NCBI RefSeq assembly: GCF_003400205.1
Contig: NZ_QUQV01000009.1
Span: 1-64,000 of the forward strand
Direction: 5' to 3'
From: Bacillus sp. HNG
GTDB taxonomy: Bacteria; Bacillota; Bacilli; Bacillales; Bacillaceae_L
Length of the DNA stretch: 64,000 nt
In this document: positions 50,689 through 59,473 of the stretch, one piece after another
Layout: each line of letters starts with the position of its first letter
How positions within the stretch are numbered: the stretch's first letter is position 1
The notes under the pieces: model-generated
Seen by the model: only the letters and a program-made list of their open reading frames with translations
The model's database searches: none
What the model was told of the DNA's origin: nothing
Position numbers and translations under genes: made by a program

Positions 50689-51735
50689 ATGTATGATGTC
50701 GTGGTTATCGGGGCTGGTCAAGCGGGTTTAGCCATGGGCTTTTATTTAAAAAAGACAAATCAATCTTTTCTCCTTTTAGATAAGGCAAAGGAAATCGGTG
50801 AAGTGTGGCGAAACCGGTATGATTCGCTGACTCTTTTTACACCAAGAACTTATAGTGAACTTCCCTACTTTCAGATGCAAGGCCCAAGACATGGTTATCC
50901 AACAAAGGACGAGGTTGCCGATTATTTAACACAATACGCGTCCCACCATTCTTTACCCATCCAGCTAGATACAACGATAACTAAAGTAACGAGGGCAGAT
51001 ACTGGTTTTGTAATCGAAACGACAAACAGCGTGATTCATACTAAAAATGTGGTAGTCGCAACAGGTCCGTTTCAGGAACCTCTCCTTCCAAGTTTTGCAG
51101 CTTCCATACCGGATACAGTGTTTCAGGTTCATTCCTCGCAATATAAAAATCCATACCAACTCCAAAATGGACCTGTATTAGTAGTGGGTGGAGGGAATTC
51201 TGGGGCGCAAATTGCAGTTGAGCTAGCGAAGGAGCGGGATGTGTACCTATCGGTTAGTCAAAAACTTACTTTTATCCCTCAGGACCTAGCTGGCAGGAGC
51301 ATTTTTTGGTGGTTTGATAAATTTGGTATACTCAAAGCAAATGTAACATCGAAATTAGGACAAATAATAAAAAATCGCCCGGACCCGATTTTTGGATTTG
51401 AATTACGAAAGGCTATACAATCTCAAAAGATCATCATGAAGCCAAGAACGACGGACGTAAAAGAAGATACATTCGTTTTCCAAGATAACAGCGATTTAAA
51501 GGTCGCTAATGTTGTATGGGCAACAGGATTTAGTGCAAATTATCAATGGCTCCAAATCCCAGAAGCATTAAAACAAAATGGTCAACCTCTACATAAAAGG
51601 GGTATCACGAATATAGAGGGTCTTTATTTTTTAGGTCTACCTTGGCAATCCCGAAGAGGCTCAGCCTTGCTGCAAGGAGTTGCAGATGATGCAGAATATA
51701 TCGTGCAGCATATCCGGGATGCCAAGCATATTTAA
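50689..51735 (+). CDS. FAD-dependent monooxygenase-like oxidoreductase (CzcO-like)
   Basis: A 348-residue flavoprotein with two dinucleotide folds: VVVIGAGQAGLAMGFYL at the N terminus and VLVVGGGNSGAQIAVELA near 165-182, plus VVWATGFSANY near 285. This is the flavin monooxygenase/CzcO type, a family often encoded with cation efflux genes. ATG 50689 is taken as start; GGGAG lies 11 bases before. It begins the operon with the CzrA-like sensor and CzcD-like exporter. Its role in metal tolerance is not established. Confidence 0.88.
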   Translation: MYDVVVIGAGQAGLAMGFYLKKTNQSFLLLDKAKEIGEVWRNRYDSLTLFTPRTYSELPYFQMQGPRHGYPTKDEVADYLTQYASHHSLPIQLDTTITKVTRADTGFVIETTNSVIHTKNVVVATGPFQEPLLPSFAASIPDTVFQVHSSQYKNPYQLQNGPVLVVGGGNSGAQIAVELAKERDVYLSVSQKLTFIPQDLAGRSIFWWFDKFGILKANVTSKLGQIIKNRPDPIFGFELRKAIQSQKIIMKPRTTDVKEDTFVFQDNSDLKVANVVWATGFSANYQWLQIPEALKQNGQPLHKRGITNIEGLYFLGLPWQSRRGSALLQGVADDAEYIVQHIRDAKHI

Positions 51736-51753
51736 GAAAGAAGGTTGTAAAAA

Positions 51754-52062
51754 GTGGAACAAAAGGATCATTCTTTTTTATCGCAAACAACAATTGACGA
51801 AGCATCACGGATTTTTAAAGCACTCGCGGATCCAACACGAATCAAGATTCTGTACTTATTATCTCAAGAGGAATGCTCAGTCAACCATATCGCAGAGGTT
51901 CTCGAAATGTCACAATCAGCTGTATCCCATCAGCTTAGCCTGCTACGAAATCTACGCTTGGTGACATACCGACGCGAAGGTAACACATTCCTTTATACAT
52001 ATGATGATGAACATGTCATTACCTTGCTACACCAGGTTATTCATCATATTGAACACGAATAG
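51754..52062 (+). CDS. czrA: ArsR/SmtB family metal sensor (CzrA-like)
   Basis: A 102-residue winged-helix repressor: LADPTRIKILYLLSQEECSV and the recognition region EMSQSAVSHQLSLLRNLRLV. The C-terminal helix carries D85-E86-H87-x10-H98-x2-H101, exactly the alpha-5 zinc site of CzrA-type sensors that respond to Zn(II) or Co(II). There are no alpha-3 cysteines. It lies between the flavoprotein and exporter genes, and the palindrome at 50643 fits its operator. It should derepress the operon on metal excess. Confidence 0.9.
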   Translation: MEQKDHSFLSQTTIDEASRIFKALADPTRIKILYLLSQEECSVNHIAEVLEMSQSAVSHQLSLLRNLRLVTYRREGNTFLYTYDDEHVITLLHQVIHHIEHE

Positions 52063-52073
52063 GAGGGAGAATG

Positions 52074-53015
52074 ATGGGACATCACCACCATCATCACGGA
52101 CACGACCATCATGGTCACCATCATCACCATCATTTTGATGATGTGAGAGAAGGAAATAAAAAAGGTTTACTCATTGCGTTGATTATTACTACGGGTATTA
52201 TGCTGCTCGAATTTTTCGGAGGATTATTTACAAATAGTTTAGCCCTATTATCTGACTCAGGTCATATGCTAAGTGACGCAAGTTCTCTATTTTTAAGTTT
52301 AGTAGCGTTTTGGTTTGCAACTAGACCTGCCTCACCGAAAAAAACCTACGGATTTTACCGATTTGAAATATTGGCGGCGCTTTTTAATGCAGTTACGTTG
52401 TTTGTCATTGCAGGCTTTATCGTATATGAAGCATTTCAGCGCTTTTTTGATCCACCCACAGTTGCAAGCGGGACCATGATGATTATTGCTGGAATTGGCC
52501 TATTAGCCAATTTACTGAGTGCTTGGTCATTGATAAGTAAAGGCGATGTGAAAAATAACGTCAACCTACGCAGCGCGTACTTACATGTTTTAGGAGATGC
52601 TCTAGGATCGGTTGGGGCAATTATCGCCGGCGTGCTGATGCTACTCTTTGAATGGTATATTGCGGACCCCATCATATCAGTTGTAGTAGCTCTCCTTATT
52701 TTAAAAAGTGCCTGGGGTGTTTTAACCACTTCCATTCATATCCTTATGGAAGGCACACCGATTACGATTGACCAAAAAGAAGTCAAAGCAACACTCGAGG
52801 AAATTGACGGAGTGATTGATGTACATGACCTCCATATTTGGACAATTACATCTGGCATGGATTCACTCACTTGTCATATTTTAATCAAGGATGACCATGA
52901 TAGTCAGGACATTTTACAACAAGCAATTGATAAAATACGTGATAAATTCAATATTGAACACACCACGATTCAGATCGAAAAGTCAGCAATTGAGCATGTA
53001 GAAATGAAGGTTTAA
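52074..53015 (+). CDS. czcD: Cation diffusion facilitator (CzcD-like zinc/cobalt exporter)
   Basis: A 313-residue CDF protein with a very His-rich N terminus (two clusters of six consecutive His separated by GHDHHG), six membrane helices, the metal-site motifs SDSGHMLSD (helix 2) and HVLGDALGS (helix 5), and a cytoplasmic C-terminal domain (VIDVHDLHIWTITSGMDSLT). It exports Zn(II) or related ions in exchange for protons. The second of two ATG codons has the better distance to aggagg. It is the last gene of the CzrA-controlled operon. Confidence 0.93.
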   Translation: MGHHHHHHGHDHHGHHHHHHFDDVREGNKKGLLIALIITTGIMLLEFFGGLFTNSLALLSDSGHMLSDASSLFLSLVAFWFATRPASPKKTYGFYRFEILAALFNAVTLFVIAGFIVYEAFQRFFDPPTVASGTMMIIAGIGLLANLLSAWSLISKGDVKNNVNLRSAYLHVLGDALGSVGAIIAGVLMLLFEWYIADPIISVVVALLILKSAWGVLTTSIHILMEGTPITIDQKEVKATLEEIDGVIDVHDLHIWTITSGMDSLTCHILIKDDHDSQDILQQAIDKIRDKFNIEHTTIQIEKSAIEHVEMKV

Positions 53016-53019
53016 CACT

Positions 53020-53050
53020 TACGGGGCTACGCTTGTTTAGCCCCTTCATA
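53020..53050 (+). terminator. Weak terminator or attenuator hairpin
   Basis: ggggcta (53022-53028) pairs with tagcccc (53037-53043). The T tail is short, so readthrough into the serine hydrolase gene is possible. Confidence 0.5.
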
Positions 53051-53064
53051 CATAGGAGGAATTT

Positions 53065-54348
53065 ATGGGTCAGAATCTGCATACCTATATGAAATCTCTA
53101 GCAGATCAATGCTATTTTAATGGGGCTGTCCTTGTGGCGAAAAAAGGTGAAATCTTGCTATCCGAGGGTTATGGATCTGCAAGTTTTCAATATAAGGTGC
53201 CCACAGCCTCAAAAACAAAATATAGAATCGGTTCGCTTTCGAAGGCATTCACGGCAGCGGCTATTTTAAAGCTTGTAGAAAATGGGCAACTAACAGTAAC
53301 CGATACAATTGATCAATTTTTTCCGGATATGGAGTTTGGTAATCAAATAACGGTTCACCAATTATTATCCCATACCTCAGGAATCCCTGATTTTACTTCA
53401 TCACCCGACTATTGGACTAAGTCAATGAGGCTTCCTTCCACACTTGAACAAGTGTTAGACTCCATCAAAGGTGTACCACATGAGTTCGGGCCGGGGGAGA
53501 AAATGGAATATTGTAATACCGGATATCTAGTACTAACGGCACTTATTGAAAGGATTTCGGGAAAATCCTATTCGGATTTTTTAGCTGAAACGATATTTCA
53601 GCCTATTGGCATGATGGATACAGGTGTAGATGACGGGAGAACGATTATTCCACATTTGGCAACAGGTCACACGCTTAATCAAACGATCATACATACAGAA
53701 TTTATAGACATGTCATTTCCTCTCGGAGCATACGGTTTATATTCTACAGTTGAGGATTTATTCAAATGGGGACAGGCATTGCGGAATGGAAACTTTTTAA
53801 ACAAGGAACTCGTCGACCAAATGTTTACACCTAACCTTGATGGATATGGTTATGGTTGGTTTATACTAGAGGAACCTGAAAAGGTAGCATGTCATTCCGG
53901 GGATATTAACGGCTTTGTAAGTGATTTTTATTTGTACGTAGAAAAAGATGTAACCATCATCGTATTATCAAATCTAAATATGACACCAGTCGAAAAAATA
54001 AGTCAGGATCTTTCAAAAATGGTATTTGGCAAGGAGGTAGAACCCATTGAAATCCTTCCGAAACTAAAACAGGAGATCGACAGTAAGCCGCTAATAGGCG
54101 AGTATGAAAATAAACATACAATGCTAACGATTCAACAAAACAATGGAAACTCTTTACTTTTAACGGTTCCTAAAAAATATGGGGTTCCGTATACGTATCC
54201 TATTAATCTTGTAAAAGTAGAACATGACCGAATTAGTTTTCAGGCTGAATTTTTATATGAAACATTAACATTTGAATTGGGCGATGACGGTATAAGTTTG
54301 CATTATATAGACAGTTATGGGCGTGAACAAGCGTTTGTAAAAAAATGA
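53065..54348 (+). CDS. Serine hydrolase, beta-lactamase class C/PBP-like
   Basis: A 427-residue protein of the Beta-lactamase (AmpC/D-Ala-D-Ala carboxypeptidase) fold. The active-site SxxK is in GSLSKAFTA near residue 57, the YxN motif in EYCNTGYL, and HSGDINGF stands where KTG is expected. The C-terminal ~100 residues form a small beta-barrel-like domain (YENKHTMLTIQQNNGNSLLL). No signal peptide is visible, so it may be cytoplasmic. The site aggaggaa precedes ATG. Substrate unknown. Confidence 0.88.
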   Translation: MGQNLHTYMKSLADQCYFNGAVLVAKKGEILLSEGYGSASFQYKVPTASKTKYRIGSLSKAFTAAAILKLVENGQLTVTDTIDQFFPDMEFGNQITVHQLLSHTSGIPDFTSSPDYWTKSMRLPSTLEQVLDSIKGVPHEFGPGEKMEYCNTGYLVLTALIERISGKSYSDFLAETIFQPIGMMDTGVDDGRTIIPHLATGHTLNQTIIHTEFIDMSFPLGAYGLYSTVEDLFKWGQALRNGNFLNKELVDQMFTPNLDGYGYGWFILEEPEKVACHSGDINGFVSDFYLYVEKDVTIIVLSNLNMTPVEKISQDLSKMVFGKEVEPIEILPKLKQEIDSKPLIGEYENKHTMLTIQQNNGNSLLLTVPKKYGVPYTYPINLVKVEHDRISFQAEFLYETLTFELGDDGISLHYIDSYGREQAFVKK

Positions 54349-54421
54349 GCATGACTTTTTTAAATGTGATTTTCTATAGTAAAATGGAAGTATCAATGGT
54401 TCTATATTAGGAGTTGGAAAC

Positions 54422-55123
54422 ATGAGAGTTCTCGTAATAGAAGATAATGAAAGTGTTTGTTCCATGATTGAAATGTTTTTTTCAAAGGAAGGCATTGAAG
54501 GAGAGTTTGTCCATGATGGCCTAAAGGGCTATAACCGCTTTAAAGAGGAAAACTGGGATTTACTCATTGTAGACTGGATGCTGCCAGGCATGGATGGGGT
54601 AACCATCTGCCGAAAAATTCGTGAGGAGAAAATCTCCATTCCGATTATCATGCTCACAGCGAAGGACAGTGAATCTGATCAAGTATTGGGACTTGAGATG
54701 GGGGCGGATGATTACGTCACAAAGCCATTTAGCCCACTTGCCTTGATGGCACGGATTAAGGCGGTCACAAGACGCTACAATAGTAAGCCATCAGAAGAAA
54801 TGGAAACAGGAACACTTCGAACCGAACATTTTCAAATCAACAAGAATACAAGAGAAGTCATTCTTAATGGGACGCCAATCACGAATTTAACCCCTAAGGA
54901 ATTTGATTTATTATATTATTTTGCACAGCATCCGAAGCAGGTGTTTTCAAGGGAACAGTTATTGGATCGTGTATGGGGTTATCAATTTTATGGAGATGAG
55001 CGCACGGTTGATGTACATATAAAGCGGCTCCGTAAAAAACTAGGTACAGCCAACCAACCCTTTTTCCATACCGTTTGGGGTGTAGGCTACAAATTCGATG
55101 AGTCCATTGAGGGAGAAAAATGA
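54422..55123 (+). CDS. OmpR-family response regulator
   Basis: A 233-residue regulator. The receiver domain (1-120) has the acidic pocket EDN at 7-9, phospho-acceptor D51 in VDWMLPGMDG, and K in VTKPFSP. The winged-helix DNA-binding domain follows (LTPKEFDLLYYFAQHPKQVF, RTVDVHIKRLRKKLG). The stop overlaps the histidine kinase start by 4 bp (ATGA). Direct repeats before the HtrA gene are candidate binding sites. Confidence 0.95.
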   Translation: MRVLVIEDNESVCSMIEMFFSKEGIEGEFVHDGLKGYNRFKEENWDLLIVDWMLPGMDGVTICRKIREEKISIPIIMLTAKDSESDQVLGLEMGADDYVTKPFSPLALMARIKAVTRRYNSKPSEEMETGTLRTEHFQINKNTREVILNGTPITNLTPKEFDLLYYFAQHPKQVFSREQLLDRVWGYQFYGDERTVDVHIKRLRKKLGTANQPFFHTVWGVGYKFDESIEGEK

Positions 55124-56523
55124 AATTTCGGTATATGTTTCAGCAGCTTGTAAGTCACATAAGCGTGATTGTGGTTGCATTTGTTATTTTAAGTATTGTG
55201 TTCGCACATTACGTTGGGAATCTTGTCTTTGAAGAAAAAGTTCAAGAATTGACGACATATGGGGAGAATATCATTACCGATATTAGTCGTACCTCGAATG
55301 TCGACGGATTAATTCGTCAATATTCAAACATGTTAGGTGAGAGAAATATATTATTTACGGTGTTTGATGAAAATGGTGTAAGCCTAAGTACTGTCGGTGG
55401 ATTTGTACCACAAGTCGAGTTGAAAAAGAAGGAATGGGACAAGGTCCGAAGCGGGCATATCGTATCCGTCAAACAGGATTATAAGCGTTTTGAGCAGGAA
55501 GTAACGTTTATTGTCATGCCATATATGGTTGGTCAAACCTTTGTCGGTGGTGTCCTTCTAGCGTCACCCATCAGTGGAACACAAGAAATGATTCATGATA
55601 TTAACCAATATTTGTTTTACACGATGTTTTTGGCACTAGCAGTTGCTATTTTAATGAGTTGGCTTTTGTCGACGATTCATGTAAAGCGCATCAAACGCTT
55701 AAGGAAAGCAACCTCGATGATTTCGGATGGTGATTATTCAGTGGAATTGCCTTCATCTGATTTTGATGAAATAGGTGAGCTATCAAAGGATTTTAACAAA
55801 ATGGCGCAACGTTTGCAGAAATCGATGGAGGAAATCGAAAGCCTTGAGAGCAGGAGACGGAAATTCATGGCCGATGTCTCTCATGAAATGAGGACACCTC
55901 TCACAACGATTAGTGGTGTAATTGAAGGATTAAAAAACGATCTGATTCCTGAAGAAGAAAAGGAAAAGGGAGTTCAATTAGTAAGTCAGGAAACAAAGCG
56001 CCTTATCCGTCTGGTGAATGAAAACTTGGACTATGAAAAAATTCGCTCCAATCAAGTAACGCTTCACAAGGAAACGATTGAATTAGTCGAAGTGCTAGAA
56101 GTTGTAAAAGATACACTTGAGCCACAGGCAGATGAGAAAAATGATCAAATTATCGTTGAGGTTCCTGAAGGTTTGATGATAACAGCCGATTACGATCGCT
56201 TGATTCAGATTTTAATTAATATTATAAAAAACAGTATTCAGTTTACAGAAAACGGCACTATTTGGATTCGAGGAAGAGCAGGAGAGCACGAAACGGTCAT
56301 CGAAATCGATGATACTGGAGTGGGAATTGATTCGTCAGAAATCGAGAACATCTGGCATCGTTTTTACAAAGCTGATGTTTCACGAACCGGAACGCCATTC
56401 GGTCAATTCGGTCTAGGACTTTCGATTGTGAAACAGCTCGTCCAACTTCATAATGGGAAAATTGAAGTGTCTAGTGAAATAGGAAAAGGAACTAAGTTTG
56501 TCATTCGAATACCATCAGAGTAA
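55120..56523 (+). CDS. Sensor histidine kinase (CssS-like context)
   Basis: A 467-residue kinase: helix 1 near 12-35, an extracytoplasmic sensor of about 130 residues, helix 2 near 165-185, HAMP, then DHp with phospho-acceptor H255 in ADVSHEMRTPLTT, and the HATPase domain with IIKNSIQFTENG (N box), DDTGVGID and FGLGLSI. It pairs with the response regulator and is followed by htrA- and prsA-like genes, so it probably senses misfolded secreted proteins, as CssS does in B. subtilis. The sensing inference rests on context. Confidence 0.93.
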   Translation: MKFRYMFQQLVSHISVIVVAFVILSIVFAHYVGNLVFEEKVQELTTYGENIITDISRTSNVDGLIRQYSNMLGERNILFTVFDENGVSLSTVGGFVPQVELKKKEWDKVRSGHIVSVKQDYKRFEQEVTFIVMPYMVGQTFVGGVLLASPISGTQEMIHDINQYLFYTMFLALAVAILMSWLLSTIHVKRIKRLRKATSMISDGDYSVELPSSDFDEIGELSKDFNKMAQRLQKSMEEIESLESRRRKFMADVSHEMRTPLTTISGVIEGLKNDLIPEEEKEKGVQLVSQETKRLIRLVNENLDYEKIRSNQVTLHKETIELVEVLEVVKDTLEPQADEKNDQIIVEVPEGLMITADYDRLIQILINIIKNSIQFTENGTIWIRGRAGEHETVIEIDDTGVGIDSSEIENIWHRFYKADVSRTGTPFGQFGLGLSIVKQLVQLHNGKIEVSSEIGKGTKFVIRIPSE

Positions 56524-56553
56524 ATCCATCATTTTTTTGATGGATTTTCTTCA
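56521..56553 (+). terminator. Rho-independent terminator after the kinase gene
   Basis: aatccatc (56523-56530) pairs with gatggatt (56539-56546), followed by ttcttc and a T-rich stretch. It would separate the kinase transcript from a promoter for the HtrA gene. Confidence 0.7.
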
Positions 56554-56576
56554 ATTTTTTCCATGTCTTTTCAAGG

Positions 56577-56610
56577 TTTGTTAATATTTTGTTCATAATT
56601 TTTGTCTATG
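56577..56610 (+). promoter_or_regulatory. Direct repeats before htrA, candidate response-regulator boxes
   Basis: TTTGTTAATA (56577), TTTGTTCATA (56588) and TTTGTCTATG (56601) are near-identical decamers spaced 11 and 13 bp apart, close to one helical turn. OmpR-type regulators bind such tandem repeats next to target promoters, and the regulator gene lies two genes upstream. TATGAT at 56607 may be the -10. Confidence 0.5.
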
Positions 56611-56645
56611 ATAAATACATGGAGTTAGTTAAGGAGGAATTCATA

Positions 56646-58052
56646 ATGGAAAACGATAAACGTTTTGATGAATTTAATCATACAGAAGATCAACCAAACA
56701 ACTTAGAGAATAGTGAAAATCGTATGGAAGAGAATCAATCTGAACAACCAGAGATGAAAGTAGATCCTGTAGCAGAGCAAGAGTCTTCTGTTCCGGTCGA
56801 AGCAGAAACGGTTCAACAATCGGCGGTTACTGAAGAAACAACACTTCGCTCATCAAAGCCAAAAGAAAAAAAGTCAAATGGAAAAATGAAAGGCTTTCTA
56901 TCCATGGTATCTGCTGGTGTCCTTGGTTCGGCATTAACGCTGGGTGTCGCACCACATATTGACGGGTTACAAGGGTATTTCAATTCAGGTGATTCTGCGA
57001 CCGAGCCACAATCTGAAGTAATAGAAGCTTCTGGACCTGTAAAAATTCAACCAACGGCAGTCAATGATTCAACGTCATCTGTTGCGGATATGGTTGAGGA
57101 TGCATCAAAAGGGATCGTTGGAATTACAAGCATGCAAGCTCAACAAAACCCGTTTGGCAGAAGTAACTCACAAAGTGTTCCAAGTGGAACAGGTTCCGGA
57201 GTTATTTTCCAAAAGGATGGCGATAAAGCCTATATTGTGACGAATAACCACGTTATCGAAAATGCAAATGAAGTGGAAATCTCCCTTTATAATGGTGAAA
57301 AAACAATGGCTAAGTTGATTGGAACAGATCCATTAACCGATTTAGCTGTTTTAGAAATAGATTCTAAGAATGTAGAGGCGGTTCTACAATTTGGTGATTC
57401 TGAATCTCTACGCCCTGGTGACCAAGTATTTGCAATTGGAAACCCACTTGGACTTGATTTGTCAAGAACGGTTACTTCAGGGATTGTAAGTGCGAAGGAC
57501 CGTAGCATTTCAGTTGATACCTCTGCAGGTAGCTGGGAATTAAACGTTATTCAGACAGATGCTGCGATTAACCCTGGTAACAGTGGTGGTGCACTTTTAA
57601 ATACACAAGGGCAAGTTATTGGAATTAACAGCTTAAAGATTGCGAATAGTGGTGTGGAAGGATTAGGATTTGCCATCCCTAGTAATGATGTCGTACCGAT
57701 TATTAACAGTTTAATTGAAAGTGGTAAAATTGAGCGTCCATTTATCGGTATTGGATTGGCGGATCTCGCGGAAATACCAAGAATGTACTATGCCGACCTA
57801 CCTGAAGATATAAAGGAAGGAGTTATCGTAACAAGTGTTGCACAGAACTCTGCTGCTGAGAAGGCTGGGTTAAAAATGACCGACGTGATTGTGAAAATCA
57901 ATGATACTGAGGTTAAGAGTTCAATGGAACTTCGAAAATACTTATATTCAAAAGTTAAAATTGGTGATGAAATTGAATTAAGCTTTTACCGCGGCGGTAA
58001 ACTTGAAACAGCAAAACTAACCTTAACAAGTAATAATACTGGAATTGAATAA
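56646..58052 (+). CDS. HtrA/DegP-type S1C serine protease
   Basis: A 468-residue membrane-anchored protease: an acidic cytoplasmic N terminus of about 80 residues, an anchor helix (GFLSMVSAGVLGSALTLGV), a trypsin-like domain with H202 (TNNHVI), D232 (LTDLAVLEI) and S313 (NPGNSGGALL), and one PDZ domain (GVIVTSVAQNSAAEKAGLKM). It degrades or refolds misfolded exported proteins on the outer face. ATG 56646 follows aaggagga; the upstream in-frame start at 56589 lies in the promoter. It belongs to the two-component/HtrA/PrsA-like unit. Confidence 0.95.
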   Translation: MENDKRFDEFNHTEDQPNNLENSENRMEENQSEQPEMKVDPVAEQESSVPVEAETVQQSAVTEETTLRSSKPKEKKSNGKMKGFLSMVSAGVLGSALTLGVAPHIDGLQGYFNSGDSATEPQSEVIEASGPVKIQPTAVNDSTSSVADMVEDASKGIVGITSMQAQQNPFGRSNSQSVPSGTGSGVIFQKDGDKAYIVTNNHVIENANEVEISLYNGEKTMAKLIGTDPLTDLAVLEIDSKNVEAVLQFGDSESLRPGDQVFAIGNPLGLDLSRTVTSGIVSAKDRSISVDTSAGSWELNVIQTDAAINPGNSGGALLNTQGQVIGINSLKIANSGVEGLGFAIPSNDVVPIINSLIESGKIERPFIGIGLADLAEIPRMYYADLPEDIKEGVIVTSVAQNSAAEKAGLKMTDVIVKINDTEVKSSMELRKYLYSKVKIGDEIELSFYRGGKLETAKLTLTSNNTGIE

Positions 58053-58078
58053 CGCATAGCGGTGAAGGGAAATAAAAA

Positions 58079-58951
58079 ATGGGGAAAACAAAACTTGCCT
58101 GGGTCGTTGGGTCAATACTATGTATTGCACTCATAGCGATCATTGGATTCACATATGTAAAAAAGGATGTAGTTGCAAGTGTAAATGGCGTAGAAATTGA
58201 GCGCAATGAACTGCATACATCATTAGAAAAATTTCACGGTTCACAGGTTTTAGAAACATTGATCACAAATAAAATAATTGAACTAGAAGCAGAGAAAGAA
58301 AACATAACGGTCTCTGATAAAGAGTTAGATGAGGAGTTACAGGCATTAATTGACTCCTATGGAGGAGAGGAAACCTTTACGAGTGCCATTGAAGCGAGTG
58401 GAGTAACCCGTAAATAGGTCGAGGACGATATCAAACAGTTTATCCAAACGAAAAAACTACTCGAACCAAGAATTGAGATTACTGATGACGAGGTAAAAAC
58501 TTATTTTGAAGAAAACAAGGATTCCTTTGCTCAGCCTGAGCAGGTTCAAGCAAGTCATATCTTAGTTGATGATGAAGGCACTGCAAATGAAGTTGCTACA
58601 AAGCTTGCAGATGGTGCAGATTTTGCTGAATTAGCGAAAGAGTATTCAAAGGATACGGCTAATGCAGGGGCTGGTGGAGAGCTTGGCTATTTCGGAAAAG
58701 GTGAAATGGTTGCTGATTTTGAAAATGCTGCATTCTCGTTGGGGATCGATGAAATTAGTGACCCAGTAAAAACAGAATACGGATACCATATCATCAAAGT
58801 GACCGATAAAAAAGAAGCGAAAGAAGCTACCTTTGAAGAAAACAAAGACTCCATTTACAAAGTCCTGTTTGATCAAAAAATCTCAGAAGAATACAGTGCT
58901 TGGTTGACTGAAAAAACAGAGGAATACAAGATTGAGCGAAGTCTATCATAA
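58079..58951 (+). pseudogene. PrsA-like parvulin foldase with an in-frame amber codon
   Basis: The frame from 58079 to 58951 encodes 290 residues with one internal TAG at 58415-58417. Before it lie a signal anchor (LAWVVGSILCIALIAIIGFT, no clear lipobox) and a SurA_N-like region (ELHTSLEKFHGSQVLETLIT, ending SGVTRK). After it VEDDIKQFIQTKKLLEPRIE and a full PPIC rotamase domain (QVQASHILVDDEG ... GGELGYFGKGEMVADFENAA, GYHIIKVTDKKEA) follow in the same frame. The protein is the expected extracytoplasmic foldase of the HtrA unit. CAG to TAG explains the stop. Unless it is read through or is a sequence error, only a 112-residue fragment is made. Confidence 0.85.
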
Positions 58952-58957
58952 TATGTT

Positions 58958-58993
58958 TTAAGACCCAAACCTAAATATGGTTTGGGTCTTTTA
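58958..58993 (+). terminator. Rho-independent terminator
   Basis: aagacccaaacc (58960-58971) pairs with ggtttgggtctt (58979-58990) followed by a short T stretch. It ends the htrA-prsA transcript. Confidence 0.87.
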
Positions 58994-59040
58994 ATGTTTA
59001 ATTGGTTCTTTTAGGAAATACCTCCGACAAATTTTTCTAT

Positions 59041-59100
59041 TGGCGACAACATTTCCCGGGAAACGACAGCATGCATTTGTTACTGACAGTATTTTAATAA
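59041..59100. repeat. Degenerate tandem array with 20-bp period
   Basis: gcgacaacattt (59043), acgacagcatgc (59063) and ctgacagtattt (59083) repeat with GACA at 59045, 59065 and 59085, exactly 20 bp apart. The last unit shares gacagtatttt with the array near 46787. It is intergenic, between the foldase terminator and the next gene. Confidence 0.6.
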
Positions 59101-59177
59101 AGAGCAATTTTATTCACCAAATGGTTAAGTGTGGTATTATTTCCATAAATAACAAATGTTGATAAAAGGGGTGAATT

Positions 59178-59462
59178 ATGAAATTTATAGTTCTATGTCT
59201 TTTTATCCTATTTATTGTGATTGGTATCGTAAAAAACAAAGTTAAGAATTATGCCAAACAAGTGGGTGTGTCACTGATGCTTCTGGGGACTTTAAATGCA
59301 TTAGCCTTATACAACGTCGACAGTTTTTCAGGCGACGATCCTGTTCAATACTTAGATATTTTTTTCATTAATCCAAAACAAATGGACCTTTATGGGAATC
59401 TATCAATTGGAGTAGCACTATTTGGGCTTATCATATATCTCTTTTCAGAGATTAAAAGATAG
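59178..59462 (+). CDS. Small three-helix membrane protein, unknown
   Basis: A 94-residue protein: helix VLCLFILFIVIGIVKNKVK, helix VGVSLMLLGTLNALALYNV, a polar loop (FSGDDPVQYLDIFFINPKQM) and helix LSIGVALFGLIIYLF. The site aaaggggtg precedes ATG. The Nudix gene follows at 11 bp, so the two are probably co-transcribed. No family recognised. Confidence 0.6.
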   Translation: MKFIVLCLFILFIVIGIVKNKVKNYAKQVGVSLMLLGTLNALALYNVDSFSGDDPVQYLDIFFINPKQMDLYGNLSIGVALFGLIIYLFSEIKR

Positions 59463-59473
59463 GAGGACTTGTC

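Noticed and set aside
58706-58951. Internal ATG of the foldase as a separate gene
   Set aside because: It lies within the PPIC domain and has no ribosome binding site; the sequence is the in-frame continuation of the interrupted gene.
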